In this document: in pieces, positions 10,603-20,728 of the stretch
Layout: each line of letters begins with the position of its first letter
Numbering within the stretch: the first letter of the stretch is position 1
Source of the DNA: Gloeophyllum trabeum ATCC 11539
Taxonomy: Eukaryota > Basidiomycota > Agaricomycetes > Gloeophyllales > Gloeophyllaceae
Assembly: GCF_000344685.1 (NCBI RefSeq)
Contig: NW_006920414.1
Span: 1,482,677-1,546,676 of the forward strand
Direction of reading: 5' to 3'
Length of the DNA stretch: 64,000 bases
The notes under the pieces: generated by a model
The model's input: the letters and a program-made list of their open reading frames with translations, nothing else
The model's database searches: none
Told to the model about the DNA's origin: nothing
Program-made: the position numbers and the translations under genes

Positions 10603-11890
10603 TCAAAAGTAGCGGTCATCGGGGATGCTGGTAAATAAATCGGATATCTTGGACCAGAGAGACTTGTTGCGATCGCATGCCTGCGTTGCTATTAATTTGT
10701 CACTCGCGGATTACGGTAAACGTTCACTCACCGAGCACCAATAGACGGGGTCCTCCCCATCCTCTACTTTGCACCAGCGCGGGTCGCCGGTATTCTCCCA
10801 GCTCCCGCAAAATGCGCACCGTCTGCTCAGCTGGTCGTCAGGCACCAGGACCTCGACCTGCTTCGCATCGATCTCCGTCCGCCCCGTGGGGTCGCCTGCC
10901 CATTTCTCCCTCCTTGAGTTTCCTGTCAGCTTGATGACGGGCTTGTCAGCGGCCAGCAGGTCCTGCAGGAGCTTCTCAGGGTCCTGGGTAGGGTTGAACC
11001 AGAACCTGTGGTTCAGGTGCTCGAGTCCTTTGGGGGGTGCCGTCGTGGGCGGGTCGGAGCGTCGCGGGCTGTTGAGCGAGGCGACCCAGCGGTTGACGGC
11101 CATGCCATACCCGCGCCCCCAGACGATGTACCACCGATTGCCTCGCCTATGCAGGCAGAGGCTCAGGCCGTACCTTCCTATGTCGGGCGTACCGAACACA
11201 AAGAGAGGTGGTTGGTGCGCGTCCACGTGCCCAAGTACTTTCGGAGGAGGTACGGGAGTGTGCTCCTGTTGATGTTCGGATTGCTTCTCGCCTGGCCCGG
11301 ACATTATGGGTGTCGCAGTTATGGTTAGCTTTCCTACCAGTGGATGTTTAATATAAGTACTACCACCGGAGCTATCATTGTTGTAGAACAGCGGGAACAG
11401 CCTCTTCCACGTCGATGAGCCGATCTGATTGGCCGAGACAGATGTGGCAAATGAGAAGCACACGTCGGGTGTTGCCGCTTGCTGTGAGTTTGTGTTTTCC
11501 GACGGTGGAGGACCTTGTTCGCTGTACATGTTGTCTTTTTGCTGCTGCTCTGTCTTCTCACAACGTCTGAACGCGCAGCCGGGATTGATACACACGAGCC
11601 CGCTGTATAAACGCTTATCGATACATAGTGAGGATTCCATTCGAACCTGTCTATCGGTCGGGATCCATCCTAGGTGGAAGTCACGATTACCTGCAAATCT
11701 TCCAGTCGTACTGGCTTTCCGAGTCTTCGACCACGCACGGCTGACATCTTTCTCTGACAATGACGTGCGGTAGTTGGGATCGCGGGCGGCTGACAGCCTC
11801 GACTACCGCCAGTCTCGAATGAAACCTCTTGCATATAAACCGCAAGAGTTCGCTTAGGGCTTCAGTACCCGCCTTCTCTCCTACACTCAT
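10603..11890 (-). CDS. Orphan Cys-rich protein, about 398 aa
   Basis: Three exons, 11890-11691, 11650-10732 and 10680-10603. Introns are 40 and 51 nt with phase kept throughout. The last intron uses TCG|GTGAGT and brings in a 25-residue tail ending SIPDDRYF. No family recognised. Visible features are CINPGCAFRRC near residue 86-96, a Gln/Ser-rich stretch, WYIVWGRGYGMAVNRWV in the middle, and a C-terminal CAFCG, WC and YWCSAC set that could bind zinc. The first ATG lies only five bases from the ATG of the divergent gene at 11896, and a TATA box for that gene sits inside this first exon. Translation may instead begin at the internal ATG at 11640. Gene existence is likely; its 5' end is uncertain. 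Confidence 0.55.
11834..11839 (+). promoter_or_regulatory. TATA box of the 11896 gene
   Basis: tataaa lies 57 bases before the ATG at 11896. It falls inside the proposed first exon of the reverse-strand neighbour. Confidence 0.4.
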
Positions 11891-11895
11891 CTGAC

Positions 11896-13341
11896 ATGGC
11901 CCTGACTCGGACTCTGATCGTCGACGACTCTGACCTTACCCATACGACGTCATCTGTCGACGCGGTCTCTGTGAAGATATCACTGCCGATGCCCTTGGTC
12001 AAAGGAAGAGGCAAGCGGTCCTCGGGTGCTTCCCCATTTACCCTGCGCAGGAGAAGCCGTACTTCACGCGGCGCCGAACATGGCATCGCGCCGACGGAGA
12101 AGGAAGGCTCCCTCGCAAGACGAACGGGCGCCTTGGAAAGGCTTGACGACTTCGTGCTTGTCGACGACTCCGACTTGGAAGGTAGTGAACTGCAGAAAGA
12201 TTGCTATGTCACCACTTCCCTGTCCTCGTCAGCCAGCCATCTGGATTACGAACTCATTAATGTAGTCTATGAAGACGACGTCAAGCCTTTATCAACCGTG
12301 TCAAGCCCCGCGGTCGTGGACCTCACGGAGCCCCTGGACACCGACAGTGCCTGCACTGATCCTTGTCCGCCGTACTCTCTCGAGCCCATTCTTGAGGAAC
12401 CTCTCGATGCCAGTTGTTCATCGGGCGCTGGCTTGCTTTCTCCCGACCGTCATAGTGCCGCAGACGTTTCCTACTGCAGCACCGCTTCCGACGCGAGCAT
12501 CGATACTCTTGCCGACGGCAGCTCTGTGCATCTTCCGGAAGGATTCCTGGATAACCTCGAGGAGATGGAGCGCCTCCTCACCCTCCCCTCGCGCCCGAAG
12601 CCCCGCGCAAGCACTGCTTCCCTCAACTCGAAAGAGAACGCGCCGGTTGACAGGAGCGCGGACCGTCAGAGTGTCAGCCGCAGTACGACTACGACCTCCA
12701 TCGACACGCTCGCCGACGGCGGCGAGCCCCAGCTTCCCCCCGGGTTCTTCGAGAACCTGCAGGAGATGGAACAGCTCATTACCTCGCACTCTGGCGAGAA
12801 GGAGCGCAAGAACGAAGCCCCGTCTCGTCCATCAAGACAGTTGCCTACGATTATAGTGACGAAACCTCAACGGCGCATCGTCCGCCGCGAATCGAATGTC
12901 ATCTTCAGAGGCTCCTCAGCCGGGTTGACAAAGCAACTGGACTACGACTACATGGACGAGATGGTATATGAAGAGGACATGTCCTACAGTGGGGTAAGTC
13001 GTCGCATCAATGAGCGGCCTTCACGTACTGATTTTACGGCGTGATAGGATCACACCCCCTGTGTCCCACCACAATACGCAGATTTCCTGCAAGTCCCTCA
13101 GGTCGACTTCCGCGGACGTATCATCGGAGACGATGAGGAAGAAGACGAGGAAGAAGAAGAAGAAGTCCCTTTTACAGCCCCCACCATCCACGTCCTGCTC
13201 AAGAAGCCGCGGTTCAACGGGCTGGACGGTCTACGGTCACTGGTCACCCGCCTACGAAGGAGACGTCCTTCATCACTGGCAGTGGATGAACTCATGGAGA
13301 TTATAGACGAGGATGATCTCGTGGAAGACGACGATTACTAG
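11896..13341 (+). CDS. Acidic orphan protein with three pairs of repeated motifs, 463 aa
   Basis: Two exons, 11896-12993 and 13048-13341, phase 0, 54-nt GT-AG intron. The protein is Ser/Asp/Glu-rich and not a family I recognise. Three motifs occur twice: LIVDDSDL (residue 8) and LVDDSDL (about 90); SIDTLADG followed by LPxGFxxNLxEMExLxT (about 198 and again about 273); and LDYELINVVYEDD (about 117) versus LDYDYMDEMVYEED (about 350). Exon 2 carries a long Glu run encoded by GAA repeats, then KKPRFNGLDGLRSLVTRLRR and an acidic end EDDDY. The paired motifs look like short linear binding sites, possibly after internal duplication. Function unknown. Confidence 0.65.
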
Positions 13342-13865
13342 TCTCGCGATGGCTTGCGATTTCCTTCTTCCTGGGCACATACTTATGTTACTATCTGTTT
13401 CGGACTTGTTTTACTACTCGGACCTGGTGATGAGGCGAATGTGATGTGTATCTGTAATAGACATATCTGTATGCGAATAGGTTAATGGTAGCTAGTACAA
13501 TGGATCCATACAGTAGCATCAATTGAATACAGTTGTAGTCCATCTATAGCGCGAGAGTGAAATGGACGGAAGACTAGGTCGCTCGCTGCAGCAGGCGGGA
13601 GAAGCGGTGCCTTGTGTCGAAATCTCCATAATAAATAGCGGGCTCCTGATCTACAAGAACCACGCTCGAAGCGAATGCAGTTCAATAGAGTCATGGGTTG
13701 ACCTGGAGTCTAATATATCCTCGTCTTCAACCTTGCGCTTCACACTTTCTATGTCGGCCGAGGCTCGAGTCCCCCCCCCCTCCCCGAGGATCTTGATGCG
13801 ACTGCACGAACTGGATGTTCAGACCATGTACGATTGCAAACAAAGGACAGGAAGCCCATCGTCTA

Positions 13866-14134
13866 GACTTGAACCTCGAACGACAAGTCCTCGAGTCCTC
13901 GAGTTCCCTGGGCCGCTTGAACACGCTTATAACTCTGATAAGACGGCCCTCTCGTCCTCCTTGACGCGGTCTGTGACGGCAGGCATCTTCAAGAGGATCA
14001 TCTCGATGACTTGAACCTCGAACGACAAGTCCTCGAGTCCTCGAGTTCCCTGGGCCATTTGAACGCGCTTATAACGTTGAAAAGACGGCCCTCTCGTCCT
14101 CCTTGACGCGGTCTGTGGCGGCAGGCATCTTCAA
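13866..14134. repeat. Tandem duplication, 142-bp unit
   Basis: Two units, 13866-14007 and 14008-14134, are nearly identical over about 127 bases: both run from gacttgaacctcgaacgac to ggcatcttcaa. On the reverse strand each unit contains KMPAxTDRVKEDERAV before a stop, so it may be a duplicated piece of a former gene end. Confidence 0.85.
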
Positions 14135-14220
14135 ATTCCTTAGAGTATAATCATGGCCAAGCAAACTCATTTCATCAGATGATTTTGCTTGCAGATACCG
14201 GAAGGACCGCCAAGTCAGGC

Positions 14221-14480
14221 TTAGCATTCTCTAGTCTTCGGAAAAGATGGCGGGAACGCCATTGGAAGTTTGACACATCTTGACGAACTGCACCTCCAGC
14301 TCCTTACCCTATGTAGCCAGCCAGGCGGAAGATCCTTCCAGTCATAAATTGGGCTAAACGTCAATCGGATGTCCCCCGGCGTACCCTGTACACCATCGGG
14401 CCCATTCATCCGCTCATACACCGCATCGGCGTCCGAACACCACCGCACGTAGGTGTTGTGGAGCTAGATCACCTGCCTAC
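14221..14480 (-). other. Coding-like fragment, possible orphan exons
   Basis: The reverse strand shows NTYVRWCSDADAVYERMNG and SPIYDWKDLPPGWLH. After an acceptor-like ctacatag it reads GKELEVQFVKMCQTS and then NGVPAIFSED before a stop, in another frame. The composition looks protein-like but I cannot build a complete gene or name a family. It may be a decayed gene together with the tandem duplication next to it. Confidence 0.3.
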
Positions 14481-14682
14481 CCGTTCACGGCCAAGATCGA
14501 TCTCTGACGTACCCTGGCCTGCGTGAGGACACTCCGTTTATACCATAACGCTAAGCAGCGCCTGTGGTATTCATTTCTCTCGCTCGTCTGTTCAGCTATA
14601 TCTTCCTCCTTGGTGCGTCTCTCTACCCTTCGCATATCATGTAAAGATTGACCTTTGCACCAGATATACTACTTACTACACC

Positions 14683-15138
14683 ATGGACCCATCCAAAGCC
14701 GTCCACAACGACGAGAACCCGACGCAGGAAGAGCTCGCCTGGCGTCACGCCGTCGAAGACCTCGACGCGCAGATGAAGCACTACGAGCGCGCCAAAGAAA
14801 CAGGGAACAAAGCCGCCGAGCAAGAAGAGAGCCGCAAGCTGGTCGAGGCGATGAACCGCATCGCGGAGCGCCACCCCGACCCGCGCGTGCAGGAGGAGTG
14901 GCGCGCGAAGGCGCAGGCGTTCTCGGCGGGGAACGAGGCGGAGAAGCAGAGTATTCTTAGGGATGTGGGGAAGGGCGTCGCGGTGCTGCTGACGGTGCCG
15001 TTTGCGCTGGTGGGCGGGGCGGTGTTCGCGACGGGGGCGGTGATTTACGGGGCGGGGAATGTGGTGAAGGGGGTGGGGAATGTACTGACTGGGGGCGCGT
15101 TCCAGAAGAGCAGGGGCAGGGCAAATAGTCGGACGTAG
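14683..15138 (+). CDS. Small protein with charged coiled-coil and glycine-zipper hydrophobic tail, 151 aa
   Basis: Single exon, ATG at 14683 in a good context. Residues 15-90 are highly charged and helical (ERAKETGNKAAEQEESRKL). Residues about 100-140 are hydrophobic with glycines every three or four positions (GGAVFATGAVIYGAGNVV, KGVGNVLTGG), ending in a basic tail. Such glycine zippers pack as tight helical hairpins in membranes; small basidiomycete proteins of this build are common and uncharacterised. No function assigned. A TATA-like tttatacc lies about 150 bases upstream. Confidence 0.7.
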   Translation: MDPSKAVHNDENPTQEELAWRHAVEDLDAQMKHYERAKETGNKAAEQEESRKLVEAMNRIAERHPDPRVQEEWRAKAQAFSAGNEAEKQSILRDVGKGVAVLLTVPFALVGGAVFATGAVIYGAGNVVKGVGNVLTGGAFQKSRGRANSRT

Positions 15139-15508
15139 TTAGTGGGCTCAGTGCGCTGGTTGTTTCTTGGGTGCCTGGTGTCTCCATTGTGTTTTCGATG
15201 CTACCCGATTGTACTTTAGTTCTTGGATGTATCGTGTAACTGCAGTTCGCTATTATTCGTCCAGACGTGATAGACACAGTTAATCGAGAGTAAATATTGG
15301 GATTGCCAACCCGTGCTAATTGGTTTACTGTGGAGGAGGTGTCACAGGTCTCCCGGAGATCGCCACTAGCCAATCATGTCCCCTCGATCGGTCCTCGGTA
15401 TCAGTATCAGGTCCACGCATGACGAGTGCTCCATCACAGAGCCACAATCCAGGAACCCACGATGCCGTCTCGCTGCGTGTCCTCTCCTCTCATCCAGTGC
15501 CCACGACC

Positions 15509-17326
15509 ATGTCCAAGACGGACGTCGCGCTCCCCCTCACCACCTCCGACACCGCCAAATCCCCTACCCGCTCTCTTTTCCGCACAAATGGCACTCCCAC
15601 AAACAAGAGCCCGAAATCCCAGCTGACGCTGGGGAACATCGTATTCTGCGCGCTGATGTTCGTCGCGGGGTACCGCGCGGGCGGGTACATCTGGGAGAGC
15701 TTGTACGCGGACAAGCCGCCGAAGATTGAGAGGTACTGGGCGCAGTACACGCCGTACGAGCCCGCTGGGGCGTACGTCCCGCCCGCGAAGCACTGTAGGG
15801 TGACGCAGGTGCGCCTTGTCTTGTTTCTCAGTAAACGAGCTAATCTAACGAGCTGCCGCGTCGCAGGTTAACCTCGTACGAATCCCTTCCCTGCTCGCAA
15901 TGTCTAGCATGCATAGTAATTAATTGACGGTGGAAGCTGCAACGCCACGGCGCGCGCTACCCCTCGTCGGACGACCCCGTCGAGATGGAGGAGGCGATAT
16001 TCAAGCTGCAGCAGGCGGACGAGTACCGCGACAAGAATCTGCGATTTATCCGGAACCACTCGTACTTCCTGGGCCAGGACGACCTCGTCCCGCTCGGCGC
16101 GGAGCAGTGAGTCTCCTTCCCTTCCTTCCCCCCTCCTTCGCCGTTTTTATGGAGGAGGAGAGTGAGTGCTGATTGTGAATATACTATGTGAAGGTCGTTC
16201 CAGTCGGGCGTGATCACGTTCGAGCGGTACAAGGACCTCGTGAATAAAGATGATATCCCGTTCGTGCGCGCGTCGGGGCAGGGGCGCGTCGTCGACTCGG
16301 CGCGGAACTGGACGGCGGGGTTTGCGACGGCGAGCCACTTCGAGTACGAGCCGCACATCTCCGTGGTCATCTCCGAGGAGGTGCGTCTCCCTTCCTTTCC
16401 CCTCCTCTAACACATTGATTTCCTACCTCGACGTGTAGCCCGGCCAGAACAACACCCTGCAGATCAACCAATGCCCCGCGGCGCCCTCGCACCACCCGTA
16501 CACCGAGCGCTGGGAGCACATCTTCACGCCGCCGATCAAGAAGCGGCTGAACAAGGCCGCGCCGGGGGCGAACCTGACCGACAGCAACGTGATCAGCCTG
16601 ATGGCTCTGTGCCCGCTCGAGAGCGTCGCGCTGAGCGCGGCGGAGTGGGAGGAGAGCCGGTTTTGTAAGCTGTTTGACGAGAAGGAGTGGAGGGCGTTTG
16701 AGTGGCATGAGGATGTGAAGAAGTATTATAAGACTGGGTGAGTTTGGCGTTTTTTTTGGGTTGGGGTGGGGGGTGGAAGTGGGATTGGGATTGGGATTGG
16801 GATTAAAGGCTGATTGGGCGGTTGCAGGTACGGCAACCCGCTGGGCCCGGTGCAGGGTGTGGGGTACGTCAACGAGCTGCTCGCGCGGCTGACGAACCAG
16901 CCCGTGCGCGACAGCACGAACACGAACCGCACGCTGGACGCGGCGCCCGCGACCTTCCCGCTCAACCGCACGATCTACGCGGACTTTACGCACGAGAACG
17001 AGATGGTCGCGGTCTTTGGCGCGCTCGGGCTGTTTGAGCAGCCGGGGGACTTGGACCCGACGAGGATCGGGGGGAAGCATCGGACGTGGAATGCGAGGAG
17101 GATGGTGCCGTTCTCGGCGCGGATGGTGGTGGAGAAGGTGGTGTGCGAGGAGGGGGAGGGGGAGGGGCAGGAGTATGTGAGGGTGTTTGTGAATGATGAG
17201 ATGCAGCCGTTGGCGTTTTGTGGGGAGGGGGATGGGCGGTGTACGCTTGGGGATTTCGTGCAGAGCCAGGGGTATGCGCGGGAGAGCGGACGGGGGGATT
17301 GGGAGAAGTGTTTTGAATCTGATTGA
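15509..17326 (+). CDS. Histidine acid phosphatase / phytase-like, membrane-anchored, 487 aa
   Basis: Six exons, 15509-15808, 15867-15875, 15937-16106, 16194-16380, 16439-16737 and 16828-17326. All phases close. The active-site signature RHGARYP lies at residues 106-112 and the proton donor HE at 377-378 (FTHENEM), as in histidine acid phosphatases of branch 2. The enzyme forms a phosphohistidine and hydrolyses phosphate monoesters such as phytate. A hydrophobic segment at about 40-58 (LGNIVFCALMFVAGY) after a charged start suggests a signal anchor, so the catalytic domain probably faces the secretory lumen or outside; several N-x-S/T sites fit. Exon 2 is only 9 nt (codons VNL) and directly precedes the catalytic loop. 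Substrate is not fixed by sequence. Confidence 0.87.
16781..16804 (+). repeat. GGGATT repeat in a phosphatase intron
   Basis: Four units of GGGATT lie in the last intron of the phosphatase gene, just before the acceptor. Four G-triplets in a row could form a G-quadruplex in the pre-mRNA. Confidence 0.6.
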
Positions 17327-17423
17327 GGGTTGCTTGCTTAGAGCATAGGAATGGTTTATTGGCTATGGATGATAGGATAGGATACACAAGCTACAGTACA
17401 GTATTGGTTGTCTAGTCGTTACG

Positions 17424-17862
17424 TCATAGGAGATTCTCGTCTGCCAGGAGGATAACACATGCTGTGAGGACGACGCTGGCTACGATCGTCATCAGAGCAA
17501 AGTGAGGTCTATGTGAAGCAGGTCAATAGACATCGGTGAACAGACAAGGGATCCACGGACTTTGTAACGTCCAGGAAAGCCCTCTGGTTCCGCATGTCGA
17601 CGGAACTACTCTGATACTCCCAGATGCCTGCGCCGATTGCAAGAAGGGCGGTAACCATCTCGAGGGTCCCGATTGGCAGTACGCCTTTGCCCGGTGAAGG
17701 GTCGTGCTCGACGCCGTCGTTGAAGGAGAGACGGGTGCGGAGGAGGATGGAGGAGGAGATGAGGGCGAGGAGGATGGCGAGCTTGTAGTGGGAGAGGAGG
17801 TTGCGCTCGAGCATGCAAAAGTCTCTGGCGGTGCTGCCCGTGTTCTCAATCGCAAGCGGCAT
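17424..17862 (-). CDS. DUF202-family small membrane protein, 128 aa
   Basis: Two exons, 17862-17561 and 17508-17424, joined across a 52-nt intron (donor GTCCGT) with phase kept. The N-terminus STARDFCMLERNLLSHYKLA matches the DUF202 signature (A-R-D-F-x2-x-E-R-x2-L), followed by three membrane segments: about 27-42 (LAILLALISSSILL), 67-82 (MVTALLAIGAGIW) and 105-122. The last helix (ALMTIVASVVLTACVILL) is encoded only by the short second exon, which an unspliced reading would miss. The family includes small three-helix proteins such as the VTC-complex type; the exact role of this one is unknown. It is divergent from the gene at 18074, with 211 bp between the start codons. Confidence 0.75.
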
Positions 17863-18073
17863 CGCGGGCTACATCAAGGCTACATCCAAGTCAAGACTCG
17901 GAGCCATTTCAAACCGGAAACAGCGCCACTTGAGCGCCACCAGAGCGCGTTGTGGCTTGTTTGGCCGTGGTTCGAGTTATGGGCGCCAGCTTGTCTCAGC
18001 CTGTCTCTCCATCCCGGATACCCTCAAGCTCAAGTCTGTCTTTACCCCGAATATTCCGCCGCACAGCGCGCAG

Positions 18074-20111
18074 ATGGGCTTCCTCAAGCGCCTCCTCTCG
18101 CTCAGCAGCACCCGCCGCGGCAAGAAAAAGCGCATCCCGCTCGAGTGCGACCCCGTCGAGTACGCCCTGCCCTACTCACAGACCCGGCAGGGCAGGCAGA
18201 ACAACGAGCATGAGGCTGCCGCAAGCCGTCTCTTACGTTCCTCCTCTGCCCACTTTGCCGTCGTCAACGAGGTCGATTATGCCAGCCTCCCGCCCTTGCG
18301 TAAGTAGATGCGTGCCGCTGCAGCTGTTAGATGACAAACTGAACATGCGTGCAGCGCACCCCATCAACGATCTGCTGGCCACCCCGGGGCCGGCGAGCGC
18401 CGCGCCGTCCATCCGCTCGACGAGCACGCAGCCCAGCTACACCGTCACCATCATCGGCCGCGAGGTCATCGCGCGCACCGAGTTCCCCAACGCCAACCCG
18501 CCCATCCCCAGCGACGCCGCGCCGACCCCCAGTAAACGCACCACCACGCCGCGCCGGCGCGTCAACCCCAAGACCGCGCCGGTCACGCCGCGCGACCAGG
18601 ACCGCATCCTGCGGCTGCGCCAGGACCCGTCCGTCGCGAGCTTGCTGAACATGTACGACGAGGATGGCCGCATCAACTCGCACGCGTTCTCGAATACCCC
18701 GCCCGAGGTAAGGGGGTGCCTCGCGGAGGGCCGGGAGCAGATCCGCCGCACCGGGTCGACGCTGCGCCAGCTGCTCGGCAGCCCGACGCACGGCCACGAT
18801 GAATTCGAGGGAGACATCTCCTGGGCCGAACGTTTCCTCGGGTAGGGCTTATCATCAGCTTTCACATAACATGCACTTAGCTCCGTTTATAGGGAGGGCA
18901 ACGGCAGCACCGACTCCCTCGTCTCCGAATCCTCGCTCGGGCTCGAGACGCCCAAAGACTTCGCCTTCACGGCCGGCGCTTCCGATGAGAAGCTCGGCCG
19001 CCCCACGTTCCCTAACGACCACGATCTTTCCACCACGACCGACACGTACCCGACCTTCTCCTCGCTCGAGGTCGAGCTGAGCCAGGGGACGGAGCTCAAC
19101 ACGTCCGTCGCCGAGTCCCTCGACAGTGTGATCAAGACGCCGAGGCCTGCGTCGCAGGTGTTTGGCTTTTTGACCGAGAAGAAGCGCCAGCGGCAGACGG
19201 AGAGCAGGCCGGTGTCTGCGCTGTCGCTGCGTTCCACCGATAGTTGGCCAGATGCAGACGATACTGCGATACCCATACCCGTGCAAGACGATACCCAACC
19301 ACGTATTTTCCCGAAACAAGTTACAGAGCCGTTAGAGCCGGTCGCGTTCCCCGTTGCGTTCGATACCCCCGCGCTCAAGACCGCCATCAAAAAAGAACCG
19401 GAGAATAGTATCCGCAACCGCGTAGACCCCGATGAGGAGAGCCCGACAGCGCGCAAGGGCGGCAAGGCGCACTCCGAGTCTCATTTCCAGTCCCAGTCCT
19501 CGAGGCAGCCTCCCCCGAGCAGGATACCCCGCGGCCCGCGCCCGTCCGCCAAGTCCCTCCCGAAACCTGCCAGTGGACACGAAGACACCGCAAGCCTGAG
19601 TACGATCGCGAGCTCGAGCAGGCACGTCAATAACGGCGGTGACGGGTTCACACCCGAACCTGTGCGGCACTACCGCGCGGGGTCGCGCAAGGTCCCGCTG
19701 AACGATACGAAGGCGGAGCTGAGGCCGCAGCGCACGGGGTCTACATCCACGTCCACCGCGACCTCGAGTTCTCGCGGATATCGCCAGCCGGCGCCGCGGA
19801 CGAAGAGCTGCTTCGCGCTGGTGGTGGAGAAGGAGAACAGCCCGCCGCCCGCGACGCCGCCGAAGGATCTGCGGTATGCCGCCAGTCGCAGCAGACCTGC
19901 TTATATGGGCGGGCTGCCCGTGACGCCGGTGCGGCACCATTCCCTCTTGAGGGTGGCGGGCGGGGAGGACCCGCCGTCGCCCGCGAGCTCGTCGGAGCTG
20001 AGCCCTGTGGCGCGGCAGATGATGACGAGCGTTAGGGAGAAGAGGATGAGGGCTAGGGAGAGGGAGCGGGAGAGGGGGAAGAGTCGGAGTCGGAGTCGGT
20101 TGAGGGCTTGA
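18074..20111 (+). CDS. Ser/Arg-rich orphan protein, 643 aa
   Basis: Three exons, 18074-18299, 18355-18841 and 18893-20111. Introns are about 50 nt and both junctions keep phase. The N-terminus (MGFLKRLLSLSSTRRGKKKR) is basic and could be a membrane-binding or nuclear localisation segment. Conserved-looking islands are YTVTIIGREVIART, RILRLRQDPSVASLLNMYDE, and the C-terminal ELSPVARQMMTSVREKRMRA followed by a long Arg/Glu helix ending in RS repeats. No known domain. The rest is low-complexity. A potential 33-nt intron at 18713 was not used because it is too short and the frame runs through it. Confidence 0.65.
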
Positions 20112-20728
20112 TTGGCTCCCCTTGGACTTTGATTTTGGACTTTGAGATGAAGATGAAGAGATGAAAGTGTAACCTTATTCCTTTCTTATTCTTGTGACGA
20201 GGTGATTGGTTTGTCGGTTTTGGAGACGAGACTGTCTAGCTTTGTTGAATGCTCTGTCGTTACGCACATCGTTACGCTGTATCCGTTGCAATGTCCCCCA
20301 CCCACGTATTGTAGATATCCCCTAGTTTTGTCAGTAAAATCAATCTTGCATATACATCTTGTCGTTTGCGCTACCTTCAATGTCGCTTCAGCGATTGGTT
20401 TTTCGACGCTTGGGCATAGACCTTCGGAAGTGTGGCGTGAGCTATCAAAGTCGGAGGAAAGCCGCGGGGCTCGGAACCGTGGCAAGAAGCCGTCGGCAGT
20501 ACGAGTGCTTCCGATCAATTGGCCATGGTATCGGCGCAGGCAGGCGCAGGCCCCTTGCTGCATGTCCTTGTCAGCTTGCGACATATATACCCTCCCTGTG
20601 CGAATACCAGTCAAGAGCTTGGCTATCATTAAACATTAGCTGCGCGCAGTCTGGCTTCCGGCCTATCTCTATTTGAGCCCTCGCCTCGGACACCTACACC
20701 CGCTAGTGACGATACAGAGGAGTACGAG
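20112..20728. other. Promoter-proximal intergenic region of the transporter gene
   Basis: No gene recognised. A TATA-like acatatatac at 20581-20590 lies about 140 bases before the transporter ATG at 20729. Confidence 0.45.

Noticed and set aside
13562..14014. 150-codon forward frame next to the tandem duplication
   Set aside because: It ends inside the duplicated unit and shows no domain; the reverse strand has better coding-like pieces.
18713..18745. Possible 33-nt intron in the 18074 gene
   Set aside because: Too short for splicing, length is a multiple of three and the frame stays open through it.
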